Source: Wenyingzhuangia heitensis (GTDB taxonomy: Bacteria; Bacteroidota; Bacteroidia; Flavobacteriales; Flavobacteriaceae). Taken from it: a stretch of DNA of 64,000 nucleotides. The stretch lies in contig NZ_JAASQL010000005.1 in the NCBI RefSeq assembly GCF_011762155.1, positions 62,001-126,000 on the forward strand. Reading direction: 5' to 3'. Within the stretch, counting starts at the first letter, position 1. Each line of letters starts with the position of its first letter. Below are positions 40,749-49,644 of this stretch, piece by piece. Both the position numbers and the translations under genes were made by a program. The notes beneath the pieces were generated by a model that was not told the origin of the DNA, did not search any database, and worked only from the letters and a program-made list of their open reading frames with translations.

Positions 40749-43439
40749 TTAAAAATCTCTGTTAGTAGCCTGTTTATCCCATTTTAAATCGCTTAAAACA
40801 GAAGATTTAACACCAATAAAAAAGTAATAAGAGCTGTTGGTTCCTAAAGGGATCCAGTTAAAATTCATACTCCAACTACTAAGGTCTCTTGTAAAACGAA
40901 GATTGGTATATGTAAAACCATTACTAACAAAATCGTACCCAGAAGAAGCTCCAACTTTCCAACCAGGACTAAGTTCTACGTCTCCAGAAAAAGTTAGAGA
41001 ATTAGAACTCACTCTTCCTACACCTGTAGATTGTGTTACGGAGTAATTACTAGAGTAAGAAAAACGAATGTTCCAAGGCATTGATGAAATGTATTGAGGA
41101 AGTGATTTATTTTCATCTTTCTTTTTAGGTTCTTTTTCTTCGGGTTGATTCTGAAAGTCGTTTGTGTTTTGTAAGCCTTGTCCAAACATATCTTGGTCAT
41201 ATGCAGTGGTTTCTTCTTCTTCTTCTTTCTTTCCCTTTTCTCCGTTTTTCTTTTTGTCAAAATCTTTACTAGAAAAAGAATAACCTGTGCTAAAGCGAGC
41301 ACTTGTTAATCTAACCAAAGGCCCTCCGTTGGTATAGCTTAATGTGTTTATTCTTTCAAATTTTCCAGTACCATCATCTACCAATGCATAAGGATCTAGT
41401 GTGGCACCAAAATTTAAATTCATTTTTTTAAACAGAGTGGTTCCTGCACTTAAACTTATATTAGAAAGTTTAAATTCATCTTTGGTAAAGTCATAACCAG
41501 AACTTAAGTTTAAAGAATTTAAAATGGTGATTTTTTTATCTTCTCCATCAGGATCGTCTTTGTCTGCTACTTTTCCTTCTAAAGTGTTGGCTAAGCTAAA
41601 GCTTAACGAATTAGAAGTTCCGCTAGAGGGACTACCATAAATTCCTGTTTCAAATGGAGAATAGGTTCTTGTGTTTCCGTCTGCATCGTCTTGTACTTCT
41701 TTGTAATAAAAACCAAAATCAGGTCTGTAACTGTAACTAATAGACGGTCTCATGGTGTGTCTAATTGCTTTTAATTTACTTCCTTTAAATTTAAACATAC
41801 CATAAACGGTAGTTCCTAAAGAAGTAGATAGGCTATAGTCTCTAAATGTAGAAAAACCAGAAAGAGTGTCTGTTAAAACTTCGTCTTCAGTACTGTCGTA
41901 TTGTTTATTTACTTTTTCAGTATACCAAACTTCTCTATAATTAGCACTGGGAGATAAAGAAAAGTATTTTAATAGTTTCATGTTGGTGCTTAAACCTATA
42001 TTGTGTTTTGCTCCATTTCTAGCATTTTCAAAAATTTCTCCAGCAAAAAACTTATCTTCTGTTGTTTCTACCTGATTTTTAGCTTCAAAAGAGTAGGTTA
42101 AACCAATGTTTTGAAATGCATTCTTTTTAGTTCCATTTTTAGGCGCAAAAGGATACAATCTGTCCATATTTAATCTTACAGAAGGTAGTGTGGCAGTTAC
42201 CACTTCTGTATTTGTGTTTTGTTGGTGGTTGGCAGATACGGTCATGTTAAAAGGGGTATCTACAAATTTTTTGTAATAGTTAATAGAAGAACTTAACGTG
42301 TTTTGTAAACCTAAACCTGTATTAGACTCGTTAATAGATTGCTTAAAGTATTGACTGCTACCAATGTTTACAGAAGATGAAAACCTACTGTTTGGTGAGC
42401 CTTTGCTATCTTGATTGTGAGACCATCTAAGGTTTGAGTTTTTGGTAACACTATAACTAGAAAACCCCTCTATACCATTAATTAGATTATCGTAATTAAA
42501 CGTAAAGCTACCACTGTATTTATATCTAACTTTATAGTTAGAAGCTATGTTTATACCCCAACTACTATTAGAGTAAATATCTCCAGTAAGTTTTAAATCA
42601 AAATAATCACTAACAGCAAAATAATATCCACCGTTTTGTAAAAAGAATCCTTGACTAAAAGATTCTCCATAAGTAGGGAAAATAATTCCTGAAGTTCTAT
42701 TTTTAGTTAATGGAAAATAAGCAAAAGGAAAAATAGCTGGTGTAGGAACATCTGCAATGACTAAATTGGTAGGTCCTGTAATAATTTTTTTTCCTGGAAC
42801 AATTTTAGCTTTTGTTGTTTTTAAGTAGTAATCAGGATGTCTAGGGTCTGATGTTGTAAAAATAATGTTTCTAACAAATATGGTAGAGTCATTTACTCTT
42901 TTGGTTTTTTCTCCTAAAGTATTAATTCCGTCTTGTTCAGTTTCTAAACCATAAATAATGGCTTTTTTAGTTTTGTAATTAAAAATTAAGGAATCTTGTG
43001 TTGTTTCATTTTCCTTTGTTTTAAAAACAGGTAATTGAGAGTATTTACCATCTTCATCTGGTATTCCTCTAGCTTCAACAGTATTGGTGTTGTAATCAAT
43101 CAACATTTGTCCAGCAGTAATATCATATTGATCGTATATTACATGAGCCTCATTGTATAATTTTACCTTCTTGTTAATTACATCTTCTAAAATATAATCT
43201 TCGGCACTGTGTTCTATAATGTACTGTACAGCTGCTTTGTTTTTTTTGACGGGTGGTATACTATCGTTTTGAACAATAGAATCATTTGCTACCGTTATAT
43301 TGCTAGCATTGTCTTTTATGTCTTGTGCAGTTACAGTGAAACTGTTTATGCACATGAATAAAACTGAGAAAAGAAATTGAAGTCTATTTGTTTGCAATGC
43401 TTTTAGTCCTATTTTTGTATAGTCAATTACAGGCAACAA
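40749..43439 (-). CDS. lptD: Outer-membrane LPS assembly protein LptD
   Basis: 896 residues. Signal region (about 1-39, ending VTAQ), a short beta-jellyroll OstA-like segment (about 70-230: YILEDVINKKVKLYNEAHVIYDQYDITAGQMLIDY), the linking stretch PTPAIFPFAYFPLTKNRTSGIIFPTYG, and a large C-terminal barrel. A lysine/glutamate-rich insertion lies at about 715-775. Bacteroidota LptD proteins are large and have this layout. It inserts LPS into the outer leaflet with LptE. It is divergent from the amidase (44-base gap). Confidence 0.85.
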   Translation of the reverse strand: MLPVIDYTKIGLKALQTNRLQFLFSVLFMCINSFTVTAQDIKDNASNITVANDSIVQNDSIPPVKKNKAAVQYIIEHSAEDYILEDVINKKVKLYNEAHVIYDQYDITAGQMLIDYNTNTVEARGIPDEDGKYSQLPVFKTKENETTQDSLIFNYKTKKAIIYGLETEQDGINTLGEKTKRVNDSTIFVRNIIFTTSDPRHPDYYLKTTKAKIVPGKKIITGPTNLVIADVPTPAIFPFAYFPLTKNRTSGIIFPTYGESFSQGFFLQNGGYYFAVSDYFDLKLTGDIYSNSSWGINIASNYKVRYKYSGSFTFNYDNLINGIEGFSSYSVTKNSNLRWSHNQDSKGSPNSRFSSSVNIGSSQYFKQSINESNTGLGLQNTLSSSINYYKKFVDTPFNMTVSANHQQNTNTEVVTATLPSVRLNMDRLYPFAPKNGTKKNAFQNIGLTYSFEAKNQVETTEDKFFAGEIFENARNGAKHNIGLSTNMKLLKYFSLSPSANYREVWYTEKVNKQYDSTEDEVLTDTLSGFSTFRDYSLSTSLGTTVYGMFKFKGSKLKAIRHTMRPSISYSYRPDFGFYYKEVQDDADGNTRTYSPFETGIYGSPSSGTSNSLSFSLANTLEGKVADKDDPDGEDKKITILNSLNLSSGYDFTKDEFKLSNISLSAGTTLFKKMNLNFGATLDPYALVDDGTGKFERINTLSYTNGGPLVRLTSARFSTGYSFSSKDFDKKKNGEKGKKEEEEETTAYDQDMFGQGLQNTNDFQNQPEEKEPKKKDENKSLPQYISSMPWNIRFSYSSNYSVTQSTGVGRVSSNSLTFSGDVELSPGWKVGASSGYDFVSNGFTYTNLRFTRDLSSWSMNFNWIPLGTNSSYYFFIGVKSSVLSDLKWDKQATNRDF

Positions 43440-43483
43440 AATAGATGCCAGTTTAAGACCCCAAAAATAATTAAATTTTATAG

Positions 43484-44947
43484 ATGAAATTGATTACAGT
43501 ATTTAAATATCATAAGTTTTCCTTACTATTTTTAGGAGTTCTTTTTTTATCGTTTATAAATCTAGGTTTTACGAGGGTTTATGCACAAAAAAACAAACCA
43601 TTTATTGTGGTTTTAGATGCAGGTCATGGAGGTAAAGATCCTGGTAAAATAGGATATAAAGGAGCAAAAGAAAAAGATGTTGCCTTAAATATAGTCTTAA
43701 ATACAGGTAAGGAACTGTCTAAAATACCTGGAATAAAAGTGATGTATACACGAAAAACGGATGTTTTTGTGGATTTATGGAAGCGTGGGGATATTGCCAA
43801 TGATGCAGATGCTGATTTATTTGTGTCTGTACACTGTAACGCACATACCAGTCAGGCTATTGGAGCCGAAACCTGGGTGTTAGGATTGCATGCAAATGAA
43901 CGAAATTTTAGAGTAGCTAAGGCAGAGAATGAAGTAATTTTACAAGAAGAAAATCATCAAGAACGTTACCAGGGTTTTGATCCAAAATCTCCAACATCTG
44001 TAATAGGTTTGTCTTTGGAACAGGAAGAGTATTTAGATCAGAGTTTGTTGTTGGCTAGTTTAATTCAGCAAGAGTTTGAAAAAACCTTAAAAAGGGTAAA
44101 TAGAGGAGTAAAACAAGCTGGGTTTGTAGTGTTGTATCAAACTTACATGCCAAGTGTACTGATAGAAACAGGATTTTTAACCAATAGAATAGAAGGGAAA
44201 TATTTATATTCTCCTGCCGGACAAAGTCAAATGTCTAGATCTATTGCAAAATCTATTTTAGACTATTACAAAAGACAGCAAATGAATGTTGCTGATAAAG
44301 GCTATACCGTTGCACCTGTTTTAACTGAAACAAAAGAGATAACAAAAGAAAATTTAGTAGTTACAAGTCATTCTACACCAGGAACTACAACCGATAATAT
44401 AGCTTATTACAAAATACAAATAGCATCTGGTAAAAGTAGAATTAGCACATCTTCTTATAATTTTAAAGGGTTTAAAAATGTAGAAAGGGTTCAGGTAGAT
44501 AAGTTTTATAAATATTATTTAGGGAATTACTCTTCAAGAAACGAAGCGCTTCAGGTTTTAGCAAAAGCAAAATCTAAAGGATATAGAACTGCATTTTTAG
44601 TTCCATTCGCAAATAATGGAAATGTTGCAACAGCAACAGATTCTTCAGTAAGCGTAATTGCCCAAAAAGTAAAACCTGTTTCTGATGTGTATTATAAAGT
44701 TCAAATAGCATCTTCTACTCAAAAAATAAGTACAAGTCCATCTAACTTTAAAGGATTAACAGAAGTAGAAGCCGTAAAAGTGGGGGCTTATTACAAATAT
44801 TACTTAGGAAAGACAGGTTCTTATGCAAAAGCAAAAACGTATTTAAAATCGGCAAAAAATAAAAAATACAGATCGTCGTTTATTGTAGCTTTTCTAAATA
44901 ACAAAAGAATCACCTTAAAAGAAGCGTTGAAAAGAGAAAGAAATTAA
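43484..44947 (+). CDS. N-acetylmuramoyl-L-alanine amidase with two SPOR domains
   Basis: 487 residues: signal peptide (about 1-34), zinc amidase_3 domain (about 38-265) with zinc ligands in VVLDAGHGGKDPG and the SVHCNAH block, and the MPSVLIETGFLTN region. Two SPOR-like repeats follow (about 305-375 and 405-475: YYKIQIASGKSRISTSS and YYKVQIASSTQKISTSP). It cleaves peptide stems from glycan strands and should act at the division septum. It is followed after 20 bases by an MCE gene. Confidence 0.95.
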   Translation: MKLITVFKYHKFSLLFLGVLFLSFINLGFTRVYAQKNKPFIVVLDAGHGGKDPGKIGYKGAKEKDVALNIVLNTGKELSKIPGIKVMYTRKTDVFVDLWKRGDIANDADADLFVSVHCNAHTSQAIGAETWVLGLHANERNFRVAKAENEVILQEENHQERYQGFDPKSPTSVIGLSLEQEEYLDQSLLLASLIQQEFEKTLKRVNRGVKQAGFVVLYQTYMPSVLIETGFLTNRIEGKYLYSPAGQSQMSRSIAKSILDYYKRQQMNVADKGYTVAPVLTETKEITKENLVVTSHSTPGTTTDNIAYYKIQIASGKSRISTSSYNFKGFKNVERVQVDKFYKYYLGNYSSRNEALQVLAKAKSKGYRTAFLVPFANNGNVATATDSSVSVIAQKVKPVSDVYYKVQIASSTQKISTSPSNFKGLTEVEAVKVGAYYKYYLGKTGSYAKAKTYLKSAKNKKYRSSFIVAFLNNKRITLKEALKRERN

Positions 44948-44967
44948 ATATTTTGTATTTTCGTTGC

Positions 44968-45927
44968 ATGATAAAAATTTCAAAAGAATTTAAAGCAGGA
45001 ATTGCTACTATAGTCATATTGGGTCTCTTTTATTGGGGGTTTAGCTATTTAAAAGGTAGGAATTTGTTAAGAGGTGGTTTGAATAGTTACTATACAACCT
45101 ATCAAAATATTAATGGATTAAGAAAATCTAGTGCTGTTACAGTAAATGGATTTACCGTAGGTAGTGTTATTGATATTTATTTTAGTCAAGATCCTGCCCA
45201 AAAAGGAGAGTTGATTGTTGAATTTACCATTGAAGAGGATTTTAAATTTTCTAAAAATAGTATTGCCAAAATATACAGTGCTGGTTTAATGGGCGGAAAA
45301 TCTTTAGCAATAGTTCCTGCTGATGATGATAGTGAATTGGCAAAACCAGGAGATTACCTTAAAGGAGATGTAGAATCTGATATGCTGTCTTCTTTTACCA
45401 ATAAATTAAATCCTTTACAATCCAAAATAGAAAATGCAATTACAAATATAGACTCTGTTGCACATGATGTAAATGTGTTGTTAAGTGATGATATGATTGG
45501 GAATCTTCAATCAAGTATAGAAAACATCAATCAAATATTAGCTACTTTAAACAATACGTCTAAAACAATTGACAACGTAATTGCTAAAAACGAAACAAAT
45601 TTAGATGCTACGTTAAAAAGTATGAGTGCTACTACTAAAAATCTAAAAGTATTTTCGGACTCATTGGCTCAAGTTAAAATTTTATCTATCTCAAAAAAGA
45701 TAAACAATACAGCAGCTAGTTTAGATAGTATTACTGCAGGTATTCAGGCAGGAAACGGAACTCTAGGAAAACTAACCAAAGACGAAAAATTGTATAACAA
45801 TTTGGAGCAAGCAAGTAAGGAGTTAGAAGAGTTGTTAAGAGATATGAAAGAACATCCTAAAAGATTTGTTCATTTTTCTTTATTTGGTAAAAAAGCAAAA
45901 CCATATAAAGAAACCACCGATAAATAA
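44968..45927 (+). CDS. MlaD/MCE-domain lipid transport protein
   Basis: 319 residues from ATG at 44968 (MIKISKEFKAG); a TTG at 44953 gives five more residues but is unlikely. One N-terminal membrane segment (9-24), an MCE domain (about 35-115), then a long coiled-coil tail (IENAITNIDSVAHDVNVLL...TTKNLKVFSDSL). It would be the membrane-anchored, periplasmic part of an Mla/Yrb-like ABC lipid transporter. The partner ATPase and permease genes are not in the window. Confidence 0.88.
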   Translation: MIKISKEFKAGIATIVILGLFYWGFSYLKGRNLLRGGLNSYYTTYQNINGLRKSSAVTVNGFTVGSVIDIYFSQDPAQKGELIVEFTIEEDFKFSKNSIAKIYSAGLMGGKSLAIVPADDDSELAKPGDYLKGDVESDMLSSFTNKLNPLQSKIENAITNIDSVAHDVNVLLSDDMIGNLQSSIENINQILATLNNTSKTIDNVIAKNETNLDATLKSMSATTKNLKVFSDSLAQVKILSISKKINNTAASLDSITAGIQAGNGTLGKLTKDEKLYNNLEQASKELEELLRDMKEHPKRFVHFSLFGKKAKPYKETTDK

Positions 45928-45932
45928 AAACT

Positions 45933-47246
45933 ATGCAGTTTATTCCAAATGTTATTTTTGCAATCCTACTGGGAGTTGGAGTGTTTTATTTTGCAAACAA
46001 TGTTAAAAAGTTGGTTCGTAATATAAAACTAGGGAAAGATGTTAATCGGTCAGATCAAAAATCTGAAAGATGGGCAAACATGATCCGTATTGCTTTAGGG
46101 CAATCTAAAATGGTAAGAAGACCCGTTTCAGGAGCACTTCATATTATTGTATATGCAGGTTTTATCATTATCAATATAGAAGTTTTAGAAATTATTTTAG
46201 ATGGTTTATTAGGAACTCATCGTTTGTTTTTACCTGTGTTAGGAAACGGAATTTATGGTTTTTTAATAGGAACTTTTGAGATTTTAGCGTTCTTAGTTTT
46301 AGTGTCAGTCATCATTTTTTGGATTCGTAGAAACATTATTAAAATAAAACGTTTTTTAAGTAAAGAAATGACGGGTTGGCCTAAAAGTGATGGGAATATT
46401 ATCCTTTATTTTGAAATGGTTTTAATGTCTTTATTCTTGATCATGAATGCTACAGATATTCATTTGCAAGAGGCTGGGGTAGGGAATGTAATTAGTCAAT
46501 TTATAGCTCCTTTGTTTTCGGGAATATCATCAGAAGGAATTCATGTAATAGAACGCACTACTTGGTGGATTCACATTATAGGAATTTTAGCTTTCTTAAA
46601 TTATTTATACTACTCTAAACATTTACATATTTTATTAGCATTTCCTAATACGTTTTATGCGAATTTAAAACCCAAGGGGCAGTTTGTAAACAATAAAAAT
46701 GTAACCAAAGAAGTACAATTAATGATGGATCCTAACGCAGATCCATATGCAGCTCCTACCGAAGATGAAGGGGAGCCTGAAAAGTTTGGTGCAAGTGATG
46801 TAACCGATTTAAATTGGGTGCAGTTAATGAATGCTTATACGTGTACAGAATGTGGACGTTGTACTTCTGTTTGTCCTGCAAACTTAACAGGTAAAGAATT
46901 ATCACCTAGAGCCATTATGATGAAAACTCGTGATCGTTTAGAAGAGGTAGGTAAAAACATAGATGCTAATAAAGGAACTTTTCAAGAGGATGGAAAGCAA
47001 TTGTTGGGAGAGGGTTATATAACTCAAGAAGAAATTTGGGCATGTACAAGTTGTAATGCTTGTGTAGAAGAATGCCCTGTAAATATAGATCCTTTGTCTA
47101 TTATTATGGATATGAGACAATATTTAGTTATGGAACAATCTGCAGCACCACAAGAGTTAAATACAATGATGCAGAATGTAGAAAACAACGGAGCACCTTG
47201 GCAATACAGTCAAATGGATCGTTTAAATTGGGTAAACGAAGAGTAG
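45933..47246 (+). CDS. Membrane-bound Fe-S electron-transfer protein (HdrC/NarI-like fusion)
   Basis: 437 residues: N-terminal membrane part with about five helices (about 5-245, resembling a nitrate reductase gamma-type fold) and a C-terminal pair of [4Fe-4S] clusters, CTECGRCTSVCP and CTSCNACVEECP. It starts five bases after the MCE gene. With the CCG-domain protein that follows it forms a unit often found in Bacteroidota and possibly moves electrons between menaquinone and a soluble donor. The donor and acceptor are not known. Confidence 0.85.
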   Translation: MQFIPNVIFAILLGVGVFYFANNVKKLVRNIKLGKDVNRSDQKSERWANMIRIALGQSKMVRRPVSGALHIIVYAGFIIINIEVLEIILDGLLGTHRLFLPVLGNGIYGFLIGTFEILAFLVLVSVIIFWIRRNIIKIKRFLSKEMTGWPKSDGNIILYFEMVLMSLFLIMNATDIHLQEAGVGNVISQFIAPLFSGISSEGIHVIERTTWWIHIIGILAFLNYLYYSKHLHILLAFPNTFYANLKPKGQFVNNKNVTKEVQLMMDPNADPYAAPTEDEGEPEKFGASDVTDLNWVQLMNAYTCTECGRCTSVCPANLTGKELSPRAIMMKTRDRLEEVGKNIDANKGTFQEDGKQLLGEGYITQEEIWACTSCNACVEECPVNIDPLSIIMDMRQYLVMEQSAAPQELNTMMQNVENNGAPWQYSQMDRLNWVNEE

Positions 47247-47286
47247 AGCCAATTAATAATAACAATTAACAATTATGAGTTCTTAG

Positions 47287-47319
47287 AATTCGTAATTCGT
47301 AATTATACAATTCGTAATT
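47287..47319. repeat. Three copies of AATTCGTAATT before the CCG-domain gene
   Basis: Copies begin at 47287, 47294 and 47309; the last ends directly before the ATG. The preceding 47247-47286 is also rich in CAATTA/ACAATTA units. The 73-base gap interrupts two genes that would otherwise be closely spaced. No known repeat family recognised. Confidence 0.6.
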
Positions 47320-48105
47320 ATGATAACAGTACCAATTATAGCAGATTTATTTGCCCAAGGAAAAGAACCAGATGTTTTATTTTGGGTAGGTTCTGCAGGA
47401 AGTTTTGATGATAGAGCAAAAAAAATAACAAGAGCTTTTGTAAAAGTTTTAAACAAAGCAAATGTAAATTTTGCTGTGTTAGGAACGGAAGAAAGTTCTA
47501 GTGGTGATGCTGCTAAAAGAGCAGGAAACGAATTTTTATTTCAGATGCAAGCCATTACAAATATAGAGGTAATGAATATGTACAATGTTAAAAAAATTGT
47601 AACTGCTTGTCCACACTCTTTTAACACACTTAAAAATGAATATCCAGAGCTAGGAGGTAAGTACGAAGTTTTTCATCATACACAATTTATAGAGCAATTG
47701 GTAGAAGAAGGAAAATTAGATTTGTCAAAGGCGAATTTAGAAGTAGGAAATATTACATTTCACGATCCTTGTTATTTAGGTAGAGCCAATGATGAGTACA
47801 ATGCTCCAAGAAATTTATTAGCAGCAATTGAAGGAACCACTTTGGTAGAGATGAAAAGATCCAAGCGAGATTCTTTATGTTGTGGTGCAGGTGGTGCTCA
47901 AATGTTTAAGGAACCAGAAAAAGGAACGATGGATGTAAATGATTTACGTACACAAGATGCTTTAGAAACCAAGCCTAATGTAATTGCTACAGGTTGTCCG
48001 TTTTGTAATACCATGCTAACAGACGGAATTAAAAACAAGAAAAAAGAAGCCGAAGTTCAAGTAAAAGATGTTGCCGAATTGGTGGCAGAGGCTTTAGGTT
48101 TGTAA
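47320..48105 (+). CDS. CCG-domain Fe-S oxidoreductase (HdrB/LutA-like)
   Basis: 261 residues with two cysteine-rich CCG motifs: one pattern in TACPHSFNTLKNEYPEL followed by HDPCYLGR, and LCCGAGGAQM with TGCPFCNTML. These domains bind the noncubane or [4Fe-4S] clusters of heterodisulfide-reductase-type subunits. It pairs with the membrane Fe-S protein upstream; the 73-base gap carries repeats. Role in respiratory electron transfer is inferred. Confidence 0.87.
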   Translation: MITVPIIADLFAQGKEPDVLFWVGSAGSFDDRAKKITRAFVKVLNKANVNFAVLGTEESSSGDAAKRAGNEFLFQMQAITNIEVMNMYNVKKIVTACPHSFNTLKNEYPELGGKYEVFHHTQFIEQLVEEGKLDLSKANLEVGNITFHDPCYLGRANDEYNAPRNLLAAIEGTTLVEMKRSKRDSLCCGAGGAQMFKEPEKGTMDVNDLRTQDALETKPNVIATGCPFCNTMLTDGIKNKKKEAEVQVKDVAELVAEALGL

Positions 48106-48125
48106 GAAATAAAGATTTTAAAATT

Positions 48126-48172
48126 AAATGTGACTATACGGTACTTATCAAAGTGAAATAGTCACATTTTTT
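48126..48172 (+). terminator. Stem-loop terminator between CCG gene and menA
   Basis: 12-bp perfect stem AAATGTGACTAT (48126-48137) with ATAGTCACATTT (48158-48169) followed by T-run. The tail runs into the first possible menA ATG at 48173, which favours the ATG at 48185 as the real start. Confidence 0.65.
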
Positions 48173-48184
48173 ATGTTTAAAAAT

Positions 48185-49078
48185 ATGAAACATTGGATAG
48201 AAGCAGCAAGATTAAGAACCTTGCCTTTATCATTATCAGGAATTATTGTAGGTAGTTTTTTAGCGGTATCAAAAGGAATGTTCCGTTGGGATATTTGTGT
48301 GTTAGCTTTGTTAACCACAGTTGGTTTTCAGGTCTTGTCTAATTTTGCCAATGATTATGGAGACGGTGTAAAGGGAACCGATAACGAGAATAGAGTTGGG
48401 CCACAACGTGCTTTGCAAAGTGGAGCTATTAGTCCCCAAAAAATGTTAAAAGGAATTTATTTAACCATTTTTATCACGCTATTTATTGCAATAGGATTAA
48501 TTTACACTTCTTTTGGAAGTGAAAACTTTGTGCTTTCTATTATATTTTTCTTTTTAGGATTGGCATCCATAGGAGCAGCAATAAAGTATACCATGGGAAA
48601 AAGAGCTTATGGATATTCTGGATTTGGTGATGTTTTTGTTTTTCTATTTTTTGGATTGTTAGGTGTAATTGGTTGTGAGTTTTTGTACACAAAACAAATA
48701 GATGTATTGTCTTTTTTACCCGCAATTAGTGTGGGTTTGTTTAGCGTAGCTGTATTAAACTTAAATAATATGCGAGACAGAGCCTCAGATATTTTATCGA
48801 AAAAAAACACTTTAGTCGTTAAATTGGGAGCTAAAAAAGCCAAACTATACCATTATTTTTTAATTGTTGGAGGTATAGTGTCTGTAACAATCTATACATT
48901 AATAGATTTTAGTTCTTACAAAGAATTCTTGTTCTTATTGGCATTTGTTCCTATGGTAAAACATATCAAAACAGTGGTATGTAATAAAGAAGCTGTATTA
49001 CTAGATCCTGAATTAAAAAAAGTAGCCTTGTCTACTTTTTTGTTTGCCATTCTTTTTGGGTTGGGATTTATTATTTAA
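48185..49078 (+). CDS. menA: 1,4-dihydroxy-2-naphthoate polyprenyltransferase MenA
   Basis: 297 residues from ATG at 48185 (MKHWIEAARLRTLPLSLSGI); an ATG at 48173 adds four residues but lies in the terminator tail. UbiA-fold with eight or nine helices and the aspartate-rich motif NDYGDGVKGTDN, plus GPQRALQSG and a second NLNNMRDRASD. It prenylates DHNA in menaquinone synthesis. menC (54011-55045) is the other menaquinone gene in the window. Confidence 0.95.
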   Translation: MKHWIEAARLRTLPLSLSGIIVGSFLAVSKGMFRWDICVLALLTTVGFQVLSNFANDYGDGVKGTDNENRVGPQRALQSGAISPQKMLKGIYLTIFITLFIAIGLIYTSFGSENFVLSIIFFFLGLASIGAAIKYTMGKRAYGYSGFGDVFVFLFFGLLGVIGCEFLYTKQIDVLSFLPAISVGLFSVAVLNLNNMRDRASDILSKKNTLVVKLGAKKAKLYHYFLIVGGIVSVTIYTLIDFSSYKEFLFLLAFVPMVKHIKTVVCNKEAVLLDPELKKVALSTFLFAILFGLGFII

Positions 49079-49152
49079 TCCTATTTCTTAGGATAATGAT
49101 TGTTGAAACTTAAATGTTTTGTTGTAGTTTTACGCCGCTTTAAAATTGTTTT

Positions 49153-49536
49153 GTGAAAATTAAAATCACTTATTTAATTTTGTTTTTATATATGTTAGCT
49201 GTATTTAAGCCGTTCTTTCCGGTATTTAATTACATTGCTAACTATACATATTACAAAACAGTTTTGTGTGAAAATAAAGACATTCCAGAAATGGCTTGTA
49301 ACGGTAAATGTCAGTTAATGAAAGAAATGGCTGAAACTCAACAAAAAGAAGAATCTGAACCTATAATTCCTAGGTTAGATTTGTCTGAAATACCTATTAC
49401 AATTTTACAAAAAACGTATTGTTTTGAAACTTACTTATTCAAAACAGAGATTGCTAATAATTATACAAATGTTAAAATTGCTATAAACTCTATTTGTAGT
49501 GATGTTTTGTGTCCTCCACCCGATAGTGTACTATAA
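49153..49536 (+). CDS. Small Cys-containing membrane-anchored protein next to TonB/PepSY genes
   Basis: 127 residues from GTG at 49153; no ATG is available nearby. An N-terminal hydrophobic segment (5-30) is followed by CENKDIPEMACNGKCQLMKEM, with CNGKC at about 49-53, an acidic stretch, and a C-terminal VLCPPP. The ACNGKC pattern with a third cysteine could bind a metal. I recall similar small proteins upstream of TonB receptors in other Bacteroidota; function unknown. The following gap to 49645 contains nothing recognisable. Confidence 0.62.
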   Translation: MKIKITYLILFLYMLAVFKPFFPVFNYIANYTYYKTVLCENKDIPEMACNGKCQLMKEMAETQQKEESEPIIPRLDLSEIPITILQKTYCFETYLFKTEIANNYTNVKIAINSICSDVLCPPPDSVL

Positions 49537-49644
49537 TACATGTTTTAACTTCTGTTAAAATATACGTATTCATTAAAATAACTATTACAATTTATCAATC
49601 ATCGCAGAACTTAAAAGTCATCATGCGATAAAACACTTACGTTA

